64,000 nt of DNA from Marinobacterium sediminicola (lineage in GTDB: Bacteria > Pseudomonadota > Gammaproteobacteria > Pseudomonadales > Balneatricaceae). The position numbers and the translations under genes are program-made. Where the stretch lies: contig NZ_CP092123.1 of assembly GCF_022343685.1 (NCBI RefSeq), forward strand, positions 186,001 to 250,000. The letters are read 5' to 3'. The notes under the pieces are model-generated. The model was not told the DNA's origin. It made no database searches and saw only the letters and a program-made list of their open reading frames with translations. Positions within the stretch are counted from its first letter, which is position 1, and every line of letters begins with the position of its first letter. Shown here in pieces: positions 18,162-28,791 of this stretch.

Positions 18162-18911
18162 TCAGCTATCCAGCCAGCGATCAATCCATTTCCTGACCGG
18201 GGAATGCGCATGCATCGCTTCCACCGCACCCATGCGGAAATGCTCGGTATAAGGCTTGAGCCCCGGGCCCAGCAGGCGGTCATAGGGACAGGTCTCGGTC
18301 GGGTCCACATACAGAATGGTCGCCGCGCCGTTACTGCCGCTATAGGCTTCCAGGCAAAACTGCACCACCGACTCGCTGCTGCCGATCACCAGTACCAGAT
18401 CGTGGCGGGTCAACGAATTCATCAGGTTGAACAGGTCGCGATAGACCGGCGCCACTTCACCGAAGAACACCACGTTGGGCTTGAAGCGAGGCGGGTGTGC
18501 GGCGTAGTCAAAGGCTTCGTAGCCGATCGACTCGACGCGGCCTTCGGCCAGATTGACCAGCTCCAGCAGGTTGCCATGGATATGGACGACCTCGGGGCTG
18601 CCGGCGCGTTCATGCAGGTCATCCACGTTGGTGGTCATCAGTGTCACCCGGTCGCCGTGGCGCTGCTGCAGTTCGGCGATCGCACGGTGCGCCGCATTGG
18701 GCTCCACGCCCTGCAACGAAGTGCGGCGGTCGTTGTAGAACTGATGCACCAGCTCATAGTTCTGTTCGAAGGTGTCGATATGGCAGACATCCTCGATGCG
18801 GTGGTTGTGCCAGAGGCCGTTGGGCCCGGTGCGGAAGGTGGGAACACCGGACTCGGCCGAGGTGCCGGCTCCGGTGAAGATGATCAGGCGTCGGTTCGTG
18901 AGGTTGGTCAT
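18162..18911 (-). CDS. Sir2 family protein lacking the zinc cysteines
   Basis: Encodes 249 residues and aligns along its length with E. coli CobB-type class III sirtuins: FTGAGTSAESGVPTFR for NAD, VHIHGN with the catalytic histidine, PNVVFFGE, and a GSSE nucleotide loop. FYNDRR retains the Tyr and Arg that select succinyl and malonyl lysine in CobB/SIRT5. Yet the four zinc cysteines are all missing: the segment after HIHGN has none. The usual TQN is TTN. Either it is a zinc-independent desuccinylase or it has another NAD-consuming role. The start at 18911 removes a 21-residue extension upstream. It appears monocistronic. Confidence 0.8.
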   Translation of the reverse strand: MTNLTNRRLIIFTGAGTSAESGVPTFRTGPNGLWHNHRIEDVCHIDTFEQNYELVHQFYNDRRTSLQGVEPNAAHRAIAELQQRHGDRVTLMTTNVDDLHERAGSPEVVHIHGNLLELVNLAEGRVESIGYEAFDYAAHPPRFKPNVVFFGEVAPVYRDLFNLMNSLTRHDLVLVIGSSESVVQFCLEAYSGSNGAATILYVDPTETCPYDRLLGPGLKPYTEHFRMGAVEAMHAHSPVRKWIDRWLDS

Positions 18912-18973
18912 GGGTCTGGATCTCGCAGTTGTTGCTGCGTTCAGTGTACCAGCCCGACGTAAGGATGGGGGCA

Positions 18974-18994
18974 CCGGCGACCCCTGGTCGCCGG
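18974..18994 (-). terminator. hairpin after the NSS transporter gene
   Basis: Perfect 9-bp stem CCGGCGACC / GGTCGCCGG with a 3-base loop, 11 bp past the stop of the transporter gene on the minus strand. There is no T-run after it. Likely terminator. Confidence 0.5.
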
Positions 18995-19005
18995 CTTAGA
19001 CCTGA

Positions 19006-20412
19006 TCAGGCCAGGTTGTAGAAGAACACTACCAGTACCGCGATCGGGGTGATGAACTTCAGCGTGGAGTACCACAGGCGGAAGCTGCCTTCGGACAGGG
19101 ACAGCTCGTTCTGCAGCGCCTGCTTCGACATGAACCAGCCCACCAGAACGGCCACCAGCAGGCCGCCCAGCGGCAGCAGGATGTTGGCGGTCAGGTAATC
19201 CAGCAGATCGAAGATGGTCTTGCCCTCGAACAGGGCGAACATGCCCAGCGGGGTGACGTCAGACCAGAGGTTCAGCGACAGGATGGAGGCGATGCCCAGC
19301 ACCCAGCAGGCGAAACCGGCGATCAGGGTGCTGATGGTGCGGTTCATTCCTTTCTGCTCTTCCAGCCATTCCACCAGCGGCTCCAGCAGCGAGATGCCGG
19401 AGGTCCAGGCCGCGAACACCAGCAGGACGAAGAACAGGGTGCCGAACAGACTGCCCATCGGCATCTGGCCAAAGGCCAGTGGCAGGGTCTGGAAGATCAG
19501 GCCCGGACCGGCGCCCGGCTCCATGCCGTTGGCAAATACAATCGGGAAGATGGCCAGACCGGCCAGCAGGGCGACCCCGGTATCCATGACGGATACAGTG
19601 ATCGACGCCTTGGTGATGGAAACGTTTTTCGGCAGGTAGGAACCGTAGGCCATCATGACGGCCATCCCCAGACTGAGGGTGAAAAAGGCGTGACCCAGTG
19701 CCACCAGTACACCGGAGGTGGTCAGCTTGGAAAAGTCCGGCTGGAACAGGAAACTGACGGCTTCACCGAAATGACCGGTGGTCATGGCGTAGCCCACCAT
19801 GATCAGCAGCAGCACGAAAAGACTCGGCATGAGGATGCTGGTGGCACGCTCAAGGCCGGAGCGCACACCGCGGGCGACAACGACCATCACCAGTGCCATG
19901 AACAGGGTATGCCAGGTGAGCAGGGTCATTGGATCGCTGAGCAGGCCGGAGAAGATCGCACCCACCGTGTCGGCGGTCTGGCCGCTGAACTGGCCGGAGG
20001 CCGAGGTGCCGACGTAGGACAGTGCCCAGCCGCCGATCACCGAGTAGAACGAAAGAATCAGGAAGCCGGCCAAGACGCCGATGACGCCGACCCATTTCCA
20101 CAGCGGATTGAGCCTGTCCCGCTCGGTGATCAGCCGCAAACTGTTGACCGGGCTATGGCCGCCACGGCGGCCGATCAGCACTTCCGCCATCATGATCGGG
20201 ATGCCGACTGCCGCAATGCAGATCAGATACACCAGCACGAAGGCCCCGCCACCGTTTTCGCCGGTGATGTAGGGGAACTTCCAGATATTACCCAGACCGA
20301 CGGCGGATCCGGTGGCGGCCAGAATGAAGGCCAGCCGTGAGGACCAGAAGCCGCGTTTGGTCAGGGCGCCTTCCTGAGCGCCGGTTGCGGTGGCGGAAGA
20401 AGAGTAGGACAT
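19006..20412 (-). CDS. sodium-dependent transporter, NSS (SNF) family
   Basis: Encodes 468 residues with 11-12 hydrophobic segments. The first transmembrane helix has the family signature AATGSAVGLGNIWKFPY, containing sodium- and substrate-binding backbone turns. Bacterial NSS members (LeuT, TnaT, MhsT) import hydrophobic or aromatic amino acids with Na+. The genes behind it on the same strand, a leucine-type dehydrogenase and an indolepyruvate oxidoreductase, degrade exactly such amino acids, so it is probably the uptake step of that pathway. AGGAG precedes the start. Spacing to the dehydrogenase is about 105 bp, so co-transcription is likely but not certain. Confidence 0.92.
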   Translation of the reverse strand: MSYSSSATATGAQEGALTKRGFWSSRLAFILAATGSAVGLGNIWKFPYITGENGGGAFVLVYLICIAAVGIPIMMAEVLIGRRGGHSPVNSLRLITERDRLNPLWKWVGVIGVLAGFLILSFYSVIGGWALSYVGTSASGQFSGQTADTVGAIFSGLLSDPMTLLTWHTLFMALVMVVVARGVRSGLERATSILMPSLFVLLLIMVGYAMTTGHFGEAVSFLFQPDFSKLTTSGVLVALGHAFFTLSLGMAVMMAYGSYLPKNVSITKASITVSVMDTGVALLAGLAIFPIVFANGMEPGAGPGLIFQTLPLAFGQMPMGSLFGTLFFVLLVFAAWTSGISLLEPLVEWLEEQKGMNRTISTLIAGFACWVLGIASILSLNLWSDVTPLGMFALFEGKTIFDLLDYLTANILLPLGGLLVAVLVGWFMSKQALQNELSLSEGSFRLWYSTLKFITPIAVLVVFFYNLA

Positions 20413-20517
20413 AGCTGTCTCCTGCTTGAGTTTTCTTGTTTTCGGGGGACAGGAGCCGAACCGGCCTGTCGGGCAGACCGGAATCGGCTCAAGTGGTCAG
20501 GTTTTGACCCGGGTCGG

Positions 20518-21609
20518 TCAGCCGGCTTTCGCCAGGTTTGCCTCCCCCGGTGTCGGGATATGATCAAAGCGTTCCTCCGCCAACGCGTTGGCGATGATGC
20601 CGGTGGGGCGGCCATCGCGGTCGGAGCGGGAGAAGATTTCGTTCAGGGTGTCACCGATGGTTTCGACATGGGCACGCACCTTGTCGGGCTCATAGCCGGT
20701 GCGACCGTGGAAGACATCGATGATGCCGCCGGCGTTGATGACGAAGTCGGGAGCGTAGAGAATGCCGTGCTGCATCAGCAGGGCGTCATGGTCGGGGCGT
20801 TCCAACTGGTTGTTGGCGGCACCGGCGACCACCTTGGCCTGCAGCTGGGGGATGCTGGCGTCGTTGAGCACCGCGCCGAGGGCACAGGGTGCAACCACGT
20901 CCACCGGCAGGCGCAGGATCTCGTCGGCGCTGACCGGGGTGGCGCCGAACTCCTTCACGGCACGGTCCATCTGGTCCTGATGGATGTCATAGACCCAGAG
21001 CTGGGCGCCGGCTTCGTGAAGATGGCGCGCCAAACGGTAGCCCACGTTACCGATACCCTGTACGGCAACCTTCAGCCCGGTCAGGTCGCTGCGCCCCAGT
21101 TTATGCTCTACCGCGGCCTTGAGGCCGACGAAGGTGCCGTAGGCGGTTGCCGGGGATGGATCGCCATCGCTGGGCTTGCCGTCGAAGCCGATATGGGCGG
21201 ACACCCCCGCCACCTGAGTCGTACAGCGGCCCATCACCTTCAGATCCGCCACGCTGGTGCCGGAATCTTCCGCCGCGATATAGCGACCGCCCAGCTGCTC
21301 CAGACAACGGCCCATGGCTTCCATCAGTTCTTCGGTCTTGTGCTGGCGGGGGTCGCCGATGATCACCGACTTGCCGCCTCCCAGATCCAGGTTGGCCAGC
21401 GCTGACTTGTAGGTCATGCCCTTGGACAGGCGCAATACATCGCGCAGGACTTCCTCGTCGCTGGCGTAGGGAAACATGCGGCAGCCGCCCAGTGCCGGGC
21501 CACGCGAGCTGTTGTGCACGGCGACGATCGCCTTGAGGCCGGTCCTGGGATCGGTGAAGAAGCAAACCTGTTCGTGGTTATCGAATTCAGGATGAGAAAA
21601 TACGTTCAT
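20518..21609 (-). CDS. Leu/Phe/Val dehydrogenase (Glu/Leu/Phe/Val dehydrogenase family)
   Basis: Encodes 363 residues. It oxidatively deaminates branched-chain or aromatic amino acids to 2-oxo acids with NAD+. PALGGCRM and [21 protein letters not shown] include the substrate and catalytic lysines; [15 protein letters not shown] is the Rossmann loop; and GAANNQL is the conserved binding turn. It best fits leucine dehydrogenase, but phenylalanine dehydrogenase cannot be excluded. It lies between an amino-acid transporter and the indolepyruvate oxidoreductase, 80 bp from the latter, suggesting one catabolic unit in which its 2-oxo products feed the oxidoreductase. Confidence 0.9.
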   Translation of the reverse strand: MNVFSHPEFDNHEQVCFFTDPRTGLKAIVAVHNSSRGPALGGCRMFPYASDEEVLRDVLRLSKGMTYKSALANLDLGGGKSVIIGDPRQHKTEELMEAMGRCLEQLGGRYIAAEDSGTSVADLKVMGRCTTQVAGVSAHIGFDGKPSDGDPSPATAYGTFVGLKAAVEHKLGRSDLTGLKVAVQGIGNVGYRLARHLHEAGAQLWVYDIHQDQMDRAVKEFGATPVSADEILRLPVDVVAPCALGAVLNDASIPQLQAKVVAGAANNQLERPDHDALLMQHGILYAPDFVINAGGIIDVFHGRTGYEPDKVRAHVETIGDTLNEIFSRSDRDGRPTGIIANALAEERFDHIPTPGEANLAKAG

Positions 21610-21689
21610 GTTGTTGCCTTCTTGTTCGGTTGCCGGGATGCGCGCGCTGGCATATCCCGGGCTTGAATCGGGTTCTTGTTGTGCCGTGA

Positions 21690-24600
21690 TCAGGCGGCCG
21701 CGCCGCTCATATCCGATGCCTCGGCGCCAAGGGCACTGCGCAGCTGTTCACGTGTCTGTCGCGCTGCTTCACAGGCCTTTTCCTTGACCGGGCCGTAGCC
21801 ACGAACTCGGCTCGGCAGAGAGGCCAGCATGCGTGCCGCCTCGAGCTGGTCGCGTTCCAGGTGCTGCAGCAGCCAGTGGACATCGGCCTCGTATTCGCGA
21901 ATCAGGCGGCGCTCCAGACGACGGTCGGCCGTGTAGCCAAACGGGTCGAGCGGTGTTCCGCGCAGGAATTTGAATCCGGCCAGCAGCTTGAAGCCCTGCT
22001 CCATCCAGGGACCGAACTTGATCTTGCGCGGGCGGGCGCCATCCTTGCCACGGCTTAGCAGCGGCGGGGCCAGGTTGAATTCCAGCTCGTAGTCGCCTTC
22101 GAATTCATCGTCCAGCTGGCGGCGCAAACTGCCGTTGCTGAACAGGCGCGCGACCTCGTACTCATCCTTGTAGGCCAGCACTCGGGCGTAGTTCTCGGCC
22201 ACGGCACGGACCAGAATGGCATCGCCCCCCAGCTTTTCCTGCGCCACCTGCTGTACCTTGCTGACCAGTGCCGTGTAGCGTCGGGCCAGGCGGGCGTTCT
22301 GGTACTCGGTCAGGTGATGCTTGTTGCGCTCGATCAGCTGTGCCAGCGACTCCTGAATCTGCAACGGGCTGCCCTTGGGCGCGGGGAAGGCCAGTGCCTT
22401 GACTGCTTCCAGATCATGGGCGGCGCGACGGCCCCAGAGGAAGGCCAGCTTGTTCTTGTCCACCGCCACGTTGTTCAGTTCGATGGCACGCTCAATCGAC
22501 TCGGCCTTCAGTGGCAACAGCCCCTGCTGGTAGGCGAAGCCAACGGTAAACAGGTTCACGGCCATGCCGTCACCCATCAGTGCCTTGGCCAGCGCACCGG
22601 CATCGAAGAACCAGCTGCCATCGGTCTTGCAGGCTTCGCGGATGCAGGCTTCCATCGACTCGCCCGGATAGGCGAGGTCCGGGTTGCGGGTAAAGGCGGC
22701 CGGCATGGCCGCTTCGGTGTTGACCACGCTGCGCGAGAAACGGTTATCCAGCTTGGCCAACGCCTCGTCACCGGCCGCGACCATGAGATCGAACGCCAGC
22801 ATCAGATCGGCTTCGCCGGCGGGGATACGTACGGCGTGAATGTCATCCTGACGGTTGCCGATCCGGATATGACTGACCACGGCACCGAATTTCTGCGCCA
22901 GACCGGCCTGATCCAGCACGGCTACGCCCTTGCCCTCCAGATGAGCCGCCATGCCGAGCAGGGCGCTGACGGTGATCACCCCGGTGCCGCCGACGCCGGT
23001 CAGCAGGATGCTGTAGGGATCATGCTCGCCCACGAAGGTCGGGTCCGGCAGGGCATCGAAATGTACCGCCTGACTGACACCCGCAGGCTTTTTGAGCGTG
23101 CCGCCCTTAACGGTGACGAAGCTGGGACAGAAACCGCGTACGCAGCTGAAGTCCTTGTTGCAGGCAGACTGGTCGATGCTGCGCTTGCGCCCCTGTTCGG
23201 TTTCCTTGGGCAGGATCGACAGGCAGTTGGACTGGATGCCGCAGTCGCCGCAGCCTTCGCAGACATCGGCGTGGATCATTACGCGCTGGTCCGGGTCCAC
23301 CATGCTGCCGCGCTTGCGGCGACGGCGTTTCTCGGCGGCGCAGGTCTGGTCGTAGATCAGCACCGAGCAGCCTTCGATCTCGCGCATCTCGCGCTGTACC
23401 GCATCCAGGTCGTCACGATGGTGGAAGGTGGTGCGGTCGGCAAAGTCGGCCCGGGACGGGTACTTGTCGATATCGTCGCTGACCACGGCAATGCGGCGCA
23501 CACCCTCGCCGTAGAGCTGGTGGGTGATCTGCTGCACGCTGAGACTGCCGTCGACGGGCTGGCCACCGGTCATGGCCACGGCGTCGTTGTAGAGAATCTT
23601 GTAGGTGATATTGGCACCGGAAGCGATGGCTGCGCGGATCGCCAGCAGGCCGGAGTGGAAGTAGGTGCCGTCCCCGAGGTTCTGGAACACATGCTTTTGC
23701 TGGGTAAAGGGTGCCTGACCCAGCCAGGTCACGCCTTCTCCGCCCATCTGGGTGAAGGTGTCGGTACCGCGTTCCATCCAGGTGGCCATGTAGTGACAGC
23801 CGATGCCGCCGAGGGCGCGGCTGCCTTCCGGTACCTGAGTGGAAGTGTTGTGCGGACAGCCGGAACAGAAGTGCGGTGTGCGCTCCAGGCGCTCCTTCGG
23901 TTGCGCCAGACTGGACTCCTTCTCGGTGAGGAAGTCGAGTCGCTGGCGCAGCTTGTCGCTGCAGTAGCGGTCGCGGATGCGGCTGGCGATGGCACGGGCC
24001 ACCATGGCCGGGGTCAGTTCGGAAACGGACGGCAGCAGCTCAGCACCCTTTTCATCGCATTTGCCGATGATGGTCGGGCGTGACTGGTCCTGCCAGCCGT
24101 AAAGCTGGGTCTTGAGCTGTTCTTCGATCAGGCCGCGTTTTTCTTCCACCACCAGAATCTCTTCCAGTCCGGCGGCGAATTCGAACATCCCCTCCGGCTC
24201 CAGCGGCCAGGGCATGGCGACCTTGTAGACGCAGAGACCGATCGCTTCGCGCTCGGCCTCGCCCAGTCCCAGGTCGGCCAGCGCCTGAATCACGTCCAGA
24301 TAGGACTTGCCGGTGGTGACGATGCCGAGGCGGGGCTGGCTGGTGTTCAGAACGATCTTGTCGAGACGGTTGGCGCGGCAGAATGCCTTGGCGGCAGCGA
24401 GCTTGTAGCGGTGCAGGCGCTCCTCCTGCTGCAGTGGCTTGTCCGGCCAGCGAGCATTGAGGCCATCGGAGGGCCGCTCGAAATGCTCGGGAATCTTGAT
24501 GTCGATGCGGCTCAGATCCAGGTTGGCGGTGATGGAGGAATCCATCACTTCGGCCAACGCCTTGAAGCCGATCCAGCAGCCACTGAAGCGAGACATGGCC

Positions 24601-25154
24601 CAGCCGTAGAGGCCCAGGTCGAGAATCTCCTGCACGCCGCTGGGGTTGAGTACGGGCATGGACGCGTCCATGAAGGCGTAATCACTCTGGTGCGGCAGGG
24701 TGGAGGACTTGCAGGCATGGTCGTCGCCGGCGACGGCCAGTACACCGCCAAAGCGAGAGCTCCCGGCGGCGTTGGCGTGCTTGAATACATCGCCGGTGCG
24801 GTCGACACCGGGGCCCTTGCCGTACCAGAGGGCAAAGACACCGTCATACTCGGCGCCTTCGAACATGTTCACCTGCTGGGAGCCCCAGACGGCCGTGGCA
24901 CCCAGGTCTTCGTTCACGCCGGGCAGGAAATGAATGCGGTGCTGTTTGAGGTAGTCCTTGGCTTGCCACAGGACCTTATCGAAGCCGCCGAGCGGCGAGC
25001 CGCGGTAACCGGAAATGAAGCCCGCAGTATTCAGACCATGGAGCTGATCCAGTTTGGCTTGCAGCAGGGGAAGTCGCGCCAGTGCCTGGCTGCCGGTCAT
25101 GTAAACCGGGCCGGATTCGCGTTCCCAAACGTCGTTGAGACTGACATCACGCAT
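21690..25154 (-). CDS. indolepyruvate ferredoxin oxidoreductase, fused alpha-beta form
   Basis: Encodes 1154 residues. It oxidatively decarboxylates aryl- or branched 2-oxo acids to acyl-CoA, passing electrons to ferredoxin. From the N-terminus: a pyrimidine-binding TPP domain ([13 protein letters not shown]), [10 protein letters not shown] near residue 433 before the PP-binding TPP domain, a ferredoxin-like cluster [13 protein letters not shown] near 635, then the gamma domain beginning [15 protein letters not shown] near 721. Archaeal forms have two subunits; proteobacteria carry this fusion. Together with the dehydrogenase downstream it forms a Phe/Tyr/Trp/branched-chain degradation route. 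A ribosome site AGGTGACC precedes the start. Confidence 0.94.
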   Translation of the reverse strand: MRDVSLNDVWERESGPVYMTGSQALARLPLLQAKLDQLHGLNTAGFISGYRGSPLGGFDKVLWQAKDYLKQHRIHFLPGVNEDLGATAVWGSQQVNMFEGAEYDGVFALWYGKGPGVDRTGDVFKHANAAGSSRFGGVLAVAGDDHACKSSTLPHQSDYAFMDASMPVLNPSGVQEILDLGLYGWAMSRFSGCWIGFKALAEVMDSSITANLDLSRIDIKIPEHFERPSDGLNARWPDKPLQQEERLHRYKLAAAKAFCRANRLDKIVLNTSQPRLGIVTTGKSYLDVIQALADLGLGEAEREAIGLCVYKVAMPWPLEPEGMFEFAAGLEEILVVEEKRGLIEEQLKTQLYGWQDQSRPTIIGKCDEKGAELLPSVSELTPAMVARAIASRIRDRYCSDKLRQRLDFLTEKESSLAQPKERLERTPHFCSGCPHNTSTQVPEGSRALGGIGCHYMATWMERGTDTFTQMGGEGVTWLGQAPFTQQKHVFQNLGDGTYFHSGLLAIRAAIASGANITYKILYNDAVAMTGGQPVDGSLSVQQITHQLYGEGVRRIAVVSDDIDKYPSRADFADRTTFHHRDDLDAVQREMREIEGCSVLIYDQTCAAEKRRRRKRGSMVDPDQRVMIHADVCEGCGDCGIQSNCLSILPKETEQGRKRSIDQSACNKDFSCVRGFCPSFVTVKGGTLKKPAGVSQAVHFDALPDPTFVGEHDPYSILLTGVGGTGVITVSALLGMAAHLEGKGVAVLDQAGLAQKFGAVVSHIRIGNRQDDIHAVRIPAGEADLMLAFDLMVAAGDEALAKLDNRFSRSVVNTEAAMPAAFTRNPDLAYPGESMEACIREACKTDGSWFFDAGALAKALMGDGMAVNLFTVGFAYQQGLLPLKAESIERAIELNNVAVDKNKLAFLWGRRAAHDLEAVKALAFPAPKGSPLQIQESLAQLIERNKHHLTEYQNARLARRYTALVSKVQQVAQEKLGGDAILVRAVAENYARVLAYKDEYEVARLFSNGSLRRQLDDEFEGDYELEFNLAPPLLSRGKDGARPRKIKFGPWMEQGFKLLAGFKFLRGTPLDPFGYTADRRLERRLIREYEADVHWLLQHLERDQLEAARMLASLPSRVRGYGPVKEKACEAARQTREQLRSALGAEASDMSGAAA

Positions 25155-25823
25155 AGGGTCACCTTTTTCCTCGATGAGCCGGGCGCAGGCAATGTCATGC
25201 CCGAGCCGGACAGAGAACCGAAATAAGTCGGAACGGATTCAGGAACGGATCAGATGCAGCCGATCCGATGCTCAGGCGTCAGTGCGCCAGTGAACCCAGG
25301 GGAAAAAGATGAATCGGGAGTCGATACGGATGGAGTGCGCCCGAGGCGCAGTTTGGCCGGGGAGGCCTGGAGCATTGTCATGGTGAAATCCTCTGCTGCC
25401 TGTCCGGATCACGGCGCTGACAGCTTCTCTCTTGTTTTTGTTGTACGGATTTTGGCCGCTTGGGCGATTTCATTGTCCACCTGCCCTTCTTGGGGGAGGG
25501 AACTGGCACTCAAGCTAGAGACTTTTTTATGACGGGTCAATGGCTGTTTTGTGACCAATACAATTCAGCGCAGGGGGGAGTGAAGCCGACTTTTACAGGT
25601 CGTGGCGTGAGCGCGAACGGGGGGCAGACCAGGGTGCACTGGGAAAGAAGGAATGTCGATGTCGGGAAAAATTCCCGATAAAGCCGGGATAAGTGCTCTT
25701 TTTGCGGGAAGTGGTACCAAAGTACCCCGGTTATTCGACTTGTACATGACGACAGCACTCCCGTCTGGCTCGGATACTTCCGCTCGACATTTCTCTGTAT
25801 GAACAATAACAAGAGACACGACG
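25155..25823. other. 669-bp divergent intergenic region
   Basis: Lies between the divergent oxidoreductase and TonB-receptor genes. I find no believable gene. It holds a perfect 6-bp inverted repeat CGGGAA-AAA-TTCCCG at 25663-25677, a GGTAC-CAAA-GTACC repeat near 25715-25728, and a further CGGGA copy between them, which may be operator sequence for the receptor gene. Confidence 0.5.
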
Positions 25824-28118
25824 ATGAAATTTCTCCCCAAGACGACAGGTCTGGTCTTGCTGGCGCCGGCTTTGATGGTATCGGCCGCCGAGGTGTCCAG
25901 GCAGCCCATGATTGAAGTGGTAGCCCCGCTGCCGCTGCATGCACCCGGCCTCTATCGAGACCAGTTGACCACGCCGGTACAGACGGTGTCAGCCGAGAGT
26001 CTGAAGCAGGGACAGGCGTTAAGCATGGCCGAACACCTGCGTCTCAACCTGAGCAGCGTTACCATCAACGAGGCGCAGAATAACCCCTGGCAGCCGGACA
26101 TTCGTTTCCGTGGTTTTACCGCCTCGCCGCTGCTGGGATTGCCACAGGGCCTCTCGGTCTATGTCGAGGGTATCCGCTTCAACGAACCCTTTGGCGACAC
26201 GGTGAACTGGGATCTGCTGCCGGATGATGCCATCGCTTCGATAAACCTCTTTCCCGGTTCGAATCCGGTGTTCGGTCAGAATACGCTGGGGGGCGCTCTG
26301 TCTCTGCAGCTGAAAAACGGCTTTACCCACGAAGGCAGTGAGCTGGAAGTGATGCTGGGCGAAAACGGTCTGCGCAGTACCCGCCTCAGCTCCGGCGGAT
26401 CGAAAGGGAACTTTGCCTGGTACCTGACCGGGAACTATCTGGAAGAGGATGGCTGGCGTCAGCACTCACCCTCGGAGTTGCGCCAGGGGCTGGCCAACCT
26501 GAGCTGGATGCACGACAGCGGTCGTATCAACCTGTTGCTGGCGGCCAATGACAACCAGCTGCTGGGCAACGGTGCAGCGCCGCGTACACTGCTCGAGCGC
26601 TTTGGTCGCGATCAGGTGTTTACGCATCCTGACCAGACCGAAACACGCATGAACCTGCTGGCGCTGAACGGGGATACCTGGCTGGATGATGAGCTGCAGT
26701 TGGCCGGCAATATCTATTATCGTCGCAACCGGATCGATACCTTCAACGGTGACGACACCGAATACGAGGCCTGCGAGCAGGCCGCCAACCTCGGCCTTCT
26801 GTGTGAAGAGCCGGGCGCGGACGAGGAAGTGGTTGAGTTGATCGGTGGCGGCAATGCCAGTGCAACGCTGCCTTCAGGCGAGGAGCCCTCAGCCACCAAT
26901 AACACCAGCGCCACCGACACCACGGGGCTGGGAACTGCACTGCAGCTGACCTTCACGCGCGACCTCTTTGGTCGTCCCAACCAGCTCAGTGGCGGCGTTT
27001 CGGTCGACTATGCACGGACCGATTTCAAGTCCGATACCGAGCTGGCGGAGTTGACCGAAGATCGCGGTACGCAGGGCAGTGGTCTGCTGGTGGACGAAAG
27101 CCGGGTACGCTTGAGGTCCCAGGTTGAGCATTACGGCCTGTACGTGAGTGATACCATCGATCTGAGCGATCGACTCAGCGCCACCCTGGCCGGCCGATAC
27201 AATTACACCAGCATCCAGATGCGCGACGGCTATGGAACCGAACTGGATGGTGATCACCGCTTCAGCCGTTTCAACCCGGCTGCGGGTCTGCGTTACCGTA
27301 TCAATCCGGAACTGAATCTGTACGCCAACTACAGTGAAGCCTCACGCGCGCCCCCCCCGGTAGAGTTGAGCTGTGCTGACCCGGACGCCCCCTGCAAGCT
27401 GCCGAATGCCTTCCTGTCCGACCCGCCCTTGGCACAGGTGGTTGCCAAGACCTGGGAGCTGGGGCTGCGTGGTCAGCATTCTGCGACAGAATGGCGCGCC
27501 GGCGTGTTCCGCAGCGTCAACCATGATGACATCCTGTTCATCAACGGTGGCAATCTCAGCAGCGAAGGCTACTTCGACAACGTCGGCAAGACTCGTCGTC
27601 AGGGTGTAGAGCTGGCACTGAGTACCAGTATCGATCAGCTGCGTCTGGCCGCATCCTATACCTGGCTGGATGCCACCTTCCAGACGCCGTTTATCGCCAA
27701 TAGCCCGAACAACCCGGCTGCCAATGCCGATGGTCAGATCCCGGTGGAGAAGGGGGATCGCCTGCCCGGACTGCCGGAGCATATGATCAAGCTCAGCGCG
27801 GACTGGAGCGCCACCCAGGCACTGTCCCTCGGAGCCGATCTGGTTTGGGAAAGCGACCGGGTGTTCCGAGGTGACGAAGCCAACCTGAACGAAACCGTGG
27901 ATGGCTACACCCTGGTGAACCTGCGGGGCCTCTATCGTGTCAACCCGGACCTGGAATTCTTCCTGCGAGTGGATAACGTCTTTGACCGCGAATACGAGAC
28001 TTTCGGTCTGTATGGCGAATCGGATGAGGTGCTGGAAGATGAAGGCATTGATGATCCCTATTTCGTTGGTCCCGGCAAACCCCGCACGGGTCGCATCGGC
28101 ATGCGCCTCAGGTTTTAA
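25824..28118 (+). CDS. TonB-dependent outer-membrane receptor, ligand unknown
   Basis: Encodes 764 residues. A signal peptide of about 21 residues precedes a plug domain (about 50-165, including NPVFGQNTLGGALSLQLKNG), then a 22-strand-type barrel ending in the terminal Phe (MRLRF). An acidic, glycine-rich loop around residues 310-350 contains two cysteines and may be an extracellular loop. The ligand is not obvious: no siderophore, heme or B12 genes adjoin it. A strong terminator follows. A palindrome about 150 bp upstream may be its operator; I could not identify a Fur box there, so iron control is not evident. Confidence 0.88.
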   Translation: MKFLPKTTGLVLLAPALMVSAAEVSRQPMIEVVAPLPLHAPGLYRDQLTTPVQTVSAESLKQGQALSMAEHLRLNLSSVTINEAQNNPWQPDIRFRGFTASPLLGLPQGLSVYVEGIRFNEPFGDTVNWDLLPDDAIASINLFPGSNPVFGQNTLGGALSLQLKNGFTHEGSELEVMLGENGLRSTRLSSGGSKGNFAWYLTGNYLEEDGWRQHSPSELRQGLANLSWMHDSGRINLLLAANDNQLLGNGAAPRTLLERFGRDQVFTHPDQTETRMNLLALNGDTWLDDELQLAGNIYYRRNRIDTFNGDDTEYEACEQAANLGLLCEEPGADEEVVELIGGGNASATLPSGEEPSATNNTSATDTTGLGTALQLTFTRDLFGRPNQLSGGVSVDYARTDFKSDTELAELTEDRGTQGSGLLVDESRVRLRSQVEHYGLYVSDTIDLSDRLSATLAGRYNYTSIQMRDGYGTELDGDHRFSRFNPAAGLRYRINPELNLYANYSEASRAPPPVELSCADPDAPCKLPNAFLSDPPLAQVVAKTWELGLRGQHSATEWRAGVFRSVNHDDILFINGGNLSSEGYFDNVGKTRRQGVELALSTSIDQLRLAASYTWLDATFQTPFIANSPNNPAANADGQIPVEKGDRLPGLPEHMIKLSADWSATQALSLGADLVWESDRVFRGDEANLNETVDGYTLVNLRGLYRVNPDLEFFLRVDNVFDREYETFGLYGESDEVLEDEGIDDPYFVGPGKPRTGRIGMRLRF

Positions 28119-28152
28119 GTCATCATCGGTGGCTTGACAGAACCCCCACCTC

Positions 28153-28197
28153 GACTCCCTTTGCGGCTCAACCATCCGTTTAAGGGAGTCTTTTTTT
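28153..28197 (+). terminator. rho-independent terminator of the TonB receptor gene
   Basis: A perfect 9-bp stem (GACTCCCTT / AAGGGAGTC) with a 20-base loop is followed by seven T residues, 35 bp past the stop. Confidence 0.88.
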
Positions 28198-28316
28198 GCG
28201 TTGATCAGACATCGGTGCCGTCAGCACAGGTGATCGGATTCCCTGGTCCATGCATCACCTGCAGGATGCCGGACGCGAGCTGACGTATAATGGTGTGTCG
28301 CGCAGGGGAGAAGAAG

Positions 28317-28736
28317 ATGCTGATCTGGGAGTCTGAGCCGATGACCCGAAGCAACGCCGTGGAGCACCTGGAAATGCTTGGCGGCGTGGTGGTCATTCAG
28401 GGCAGGGTGTTGCAATTGTCATTGCTGGAGCACCATTTTGCATTTCGCTGGACGGATGAGCCGGATGTCTGGGTTTTGCAAAAACTTGAAGAAGCGCCTG
28501 AACTTGCAAATCTTTATATTGATGCTTCAGCTTCTAATGTCCAGCAGGCATACTGGCTTGAGCAGTCACGCACATTGCCGTTTGAATATGCGGCGATGGG
28601 TAATGCCGATGCGGCCTTCCAGTATCATCGGCAGAGAGTGGAACCACCGGTCGGGCAGGCTCAAGTCGAGCGCATTCTGATCAGCCTCAGAGCGAGTGAC
28701 AGCCTCGGGGCGCTGGTCTGTGAATATATCCCCTGA
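28317..28736 (+). CDS. hypothetical protein
   Basis: Encodes 139 residues from ATG 28317, which has GGGGAG six bases upstream; other in-frame starts are less well placed. The product is cytosolic by appearance, with no signal peptide or membrane helix, and rich in Glu, Leu and Ala. The opening strands (MLGGVVVIQGRVLQLSLLEHHFAFRW) suggest a beta-rich N-terminus, and the second half looks helical (VQQAYWLEQSRTLPFEYAAMG). I do not recognise a family. It lies alone between the TonB receptor and the convergent bacterioferritin genes, and the codon use looks like its neighbours. Confidence 0.7.
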   Translation: MLIWESEPMTRSNAVEHLEMLGGVVVIQGRVLQLSLLEHHFAFRWTDEPDVWVLQKLEEAPELANLYIDASASNVQQAYWLEQSRTLPFEYAAMGNADAAFQYHRQRVEPPVGQAQVERILISLRASDSLGALVCEYIP

Positions 28737-28744
28737 TGGAACGG

Positions 28745-28787
28745 CTGCCTTGCCGGGGTCCGGCACTGTGGACCCCGATGCAGGCAG
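28745..28787. terminator. hairpin between convergent genes
   Basis: CGGGGTCC / GGACCCCG (28754-28761 with 28770-28777) is extended by an outer CTGCC / GGCAG pair. It lies between the hypothetical gene and the bacterioferritin operon ends. Without a T-run it is a probable bidirectional terminator. Confidence 0.55.
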
Positions 28788-28791
28788 AGGG

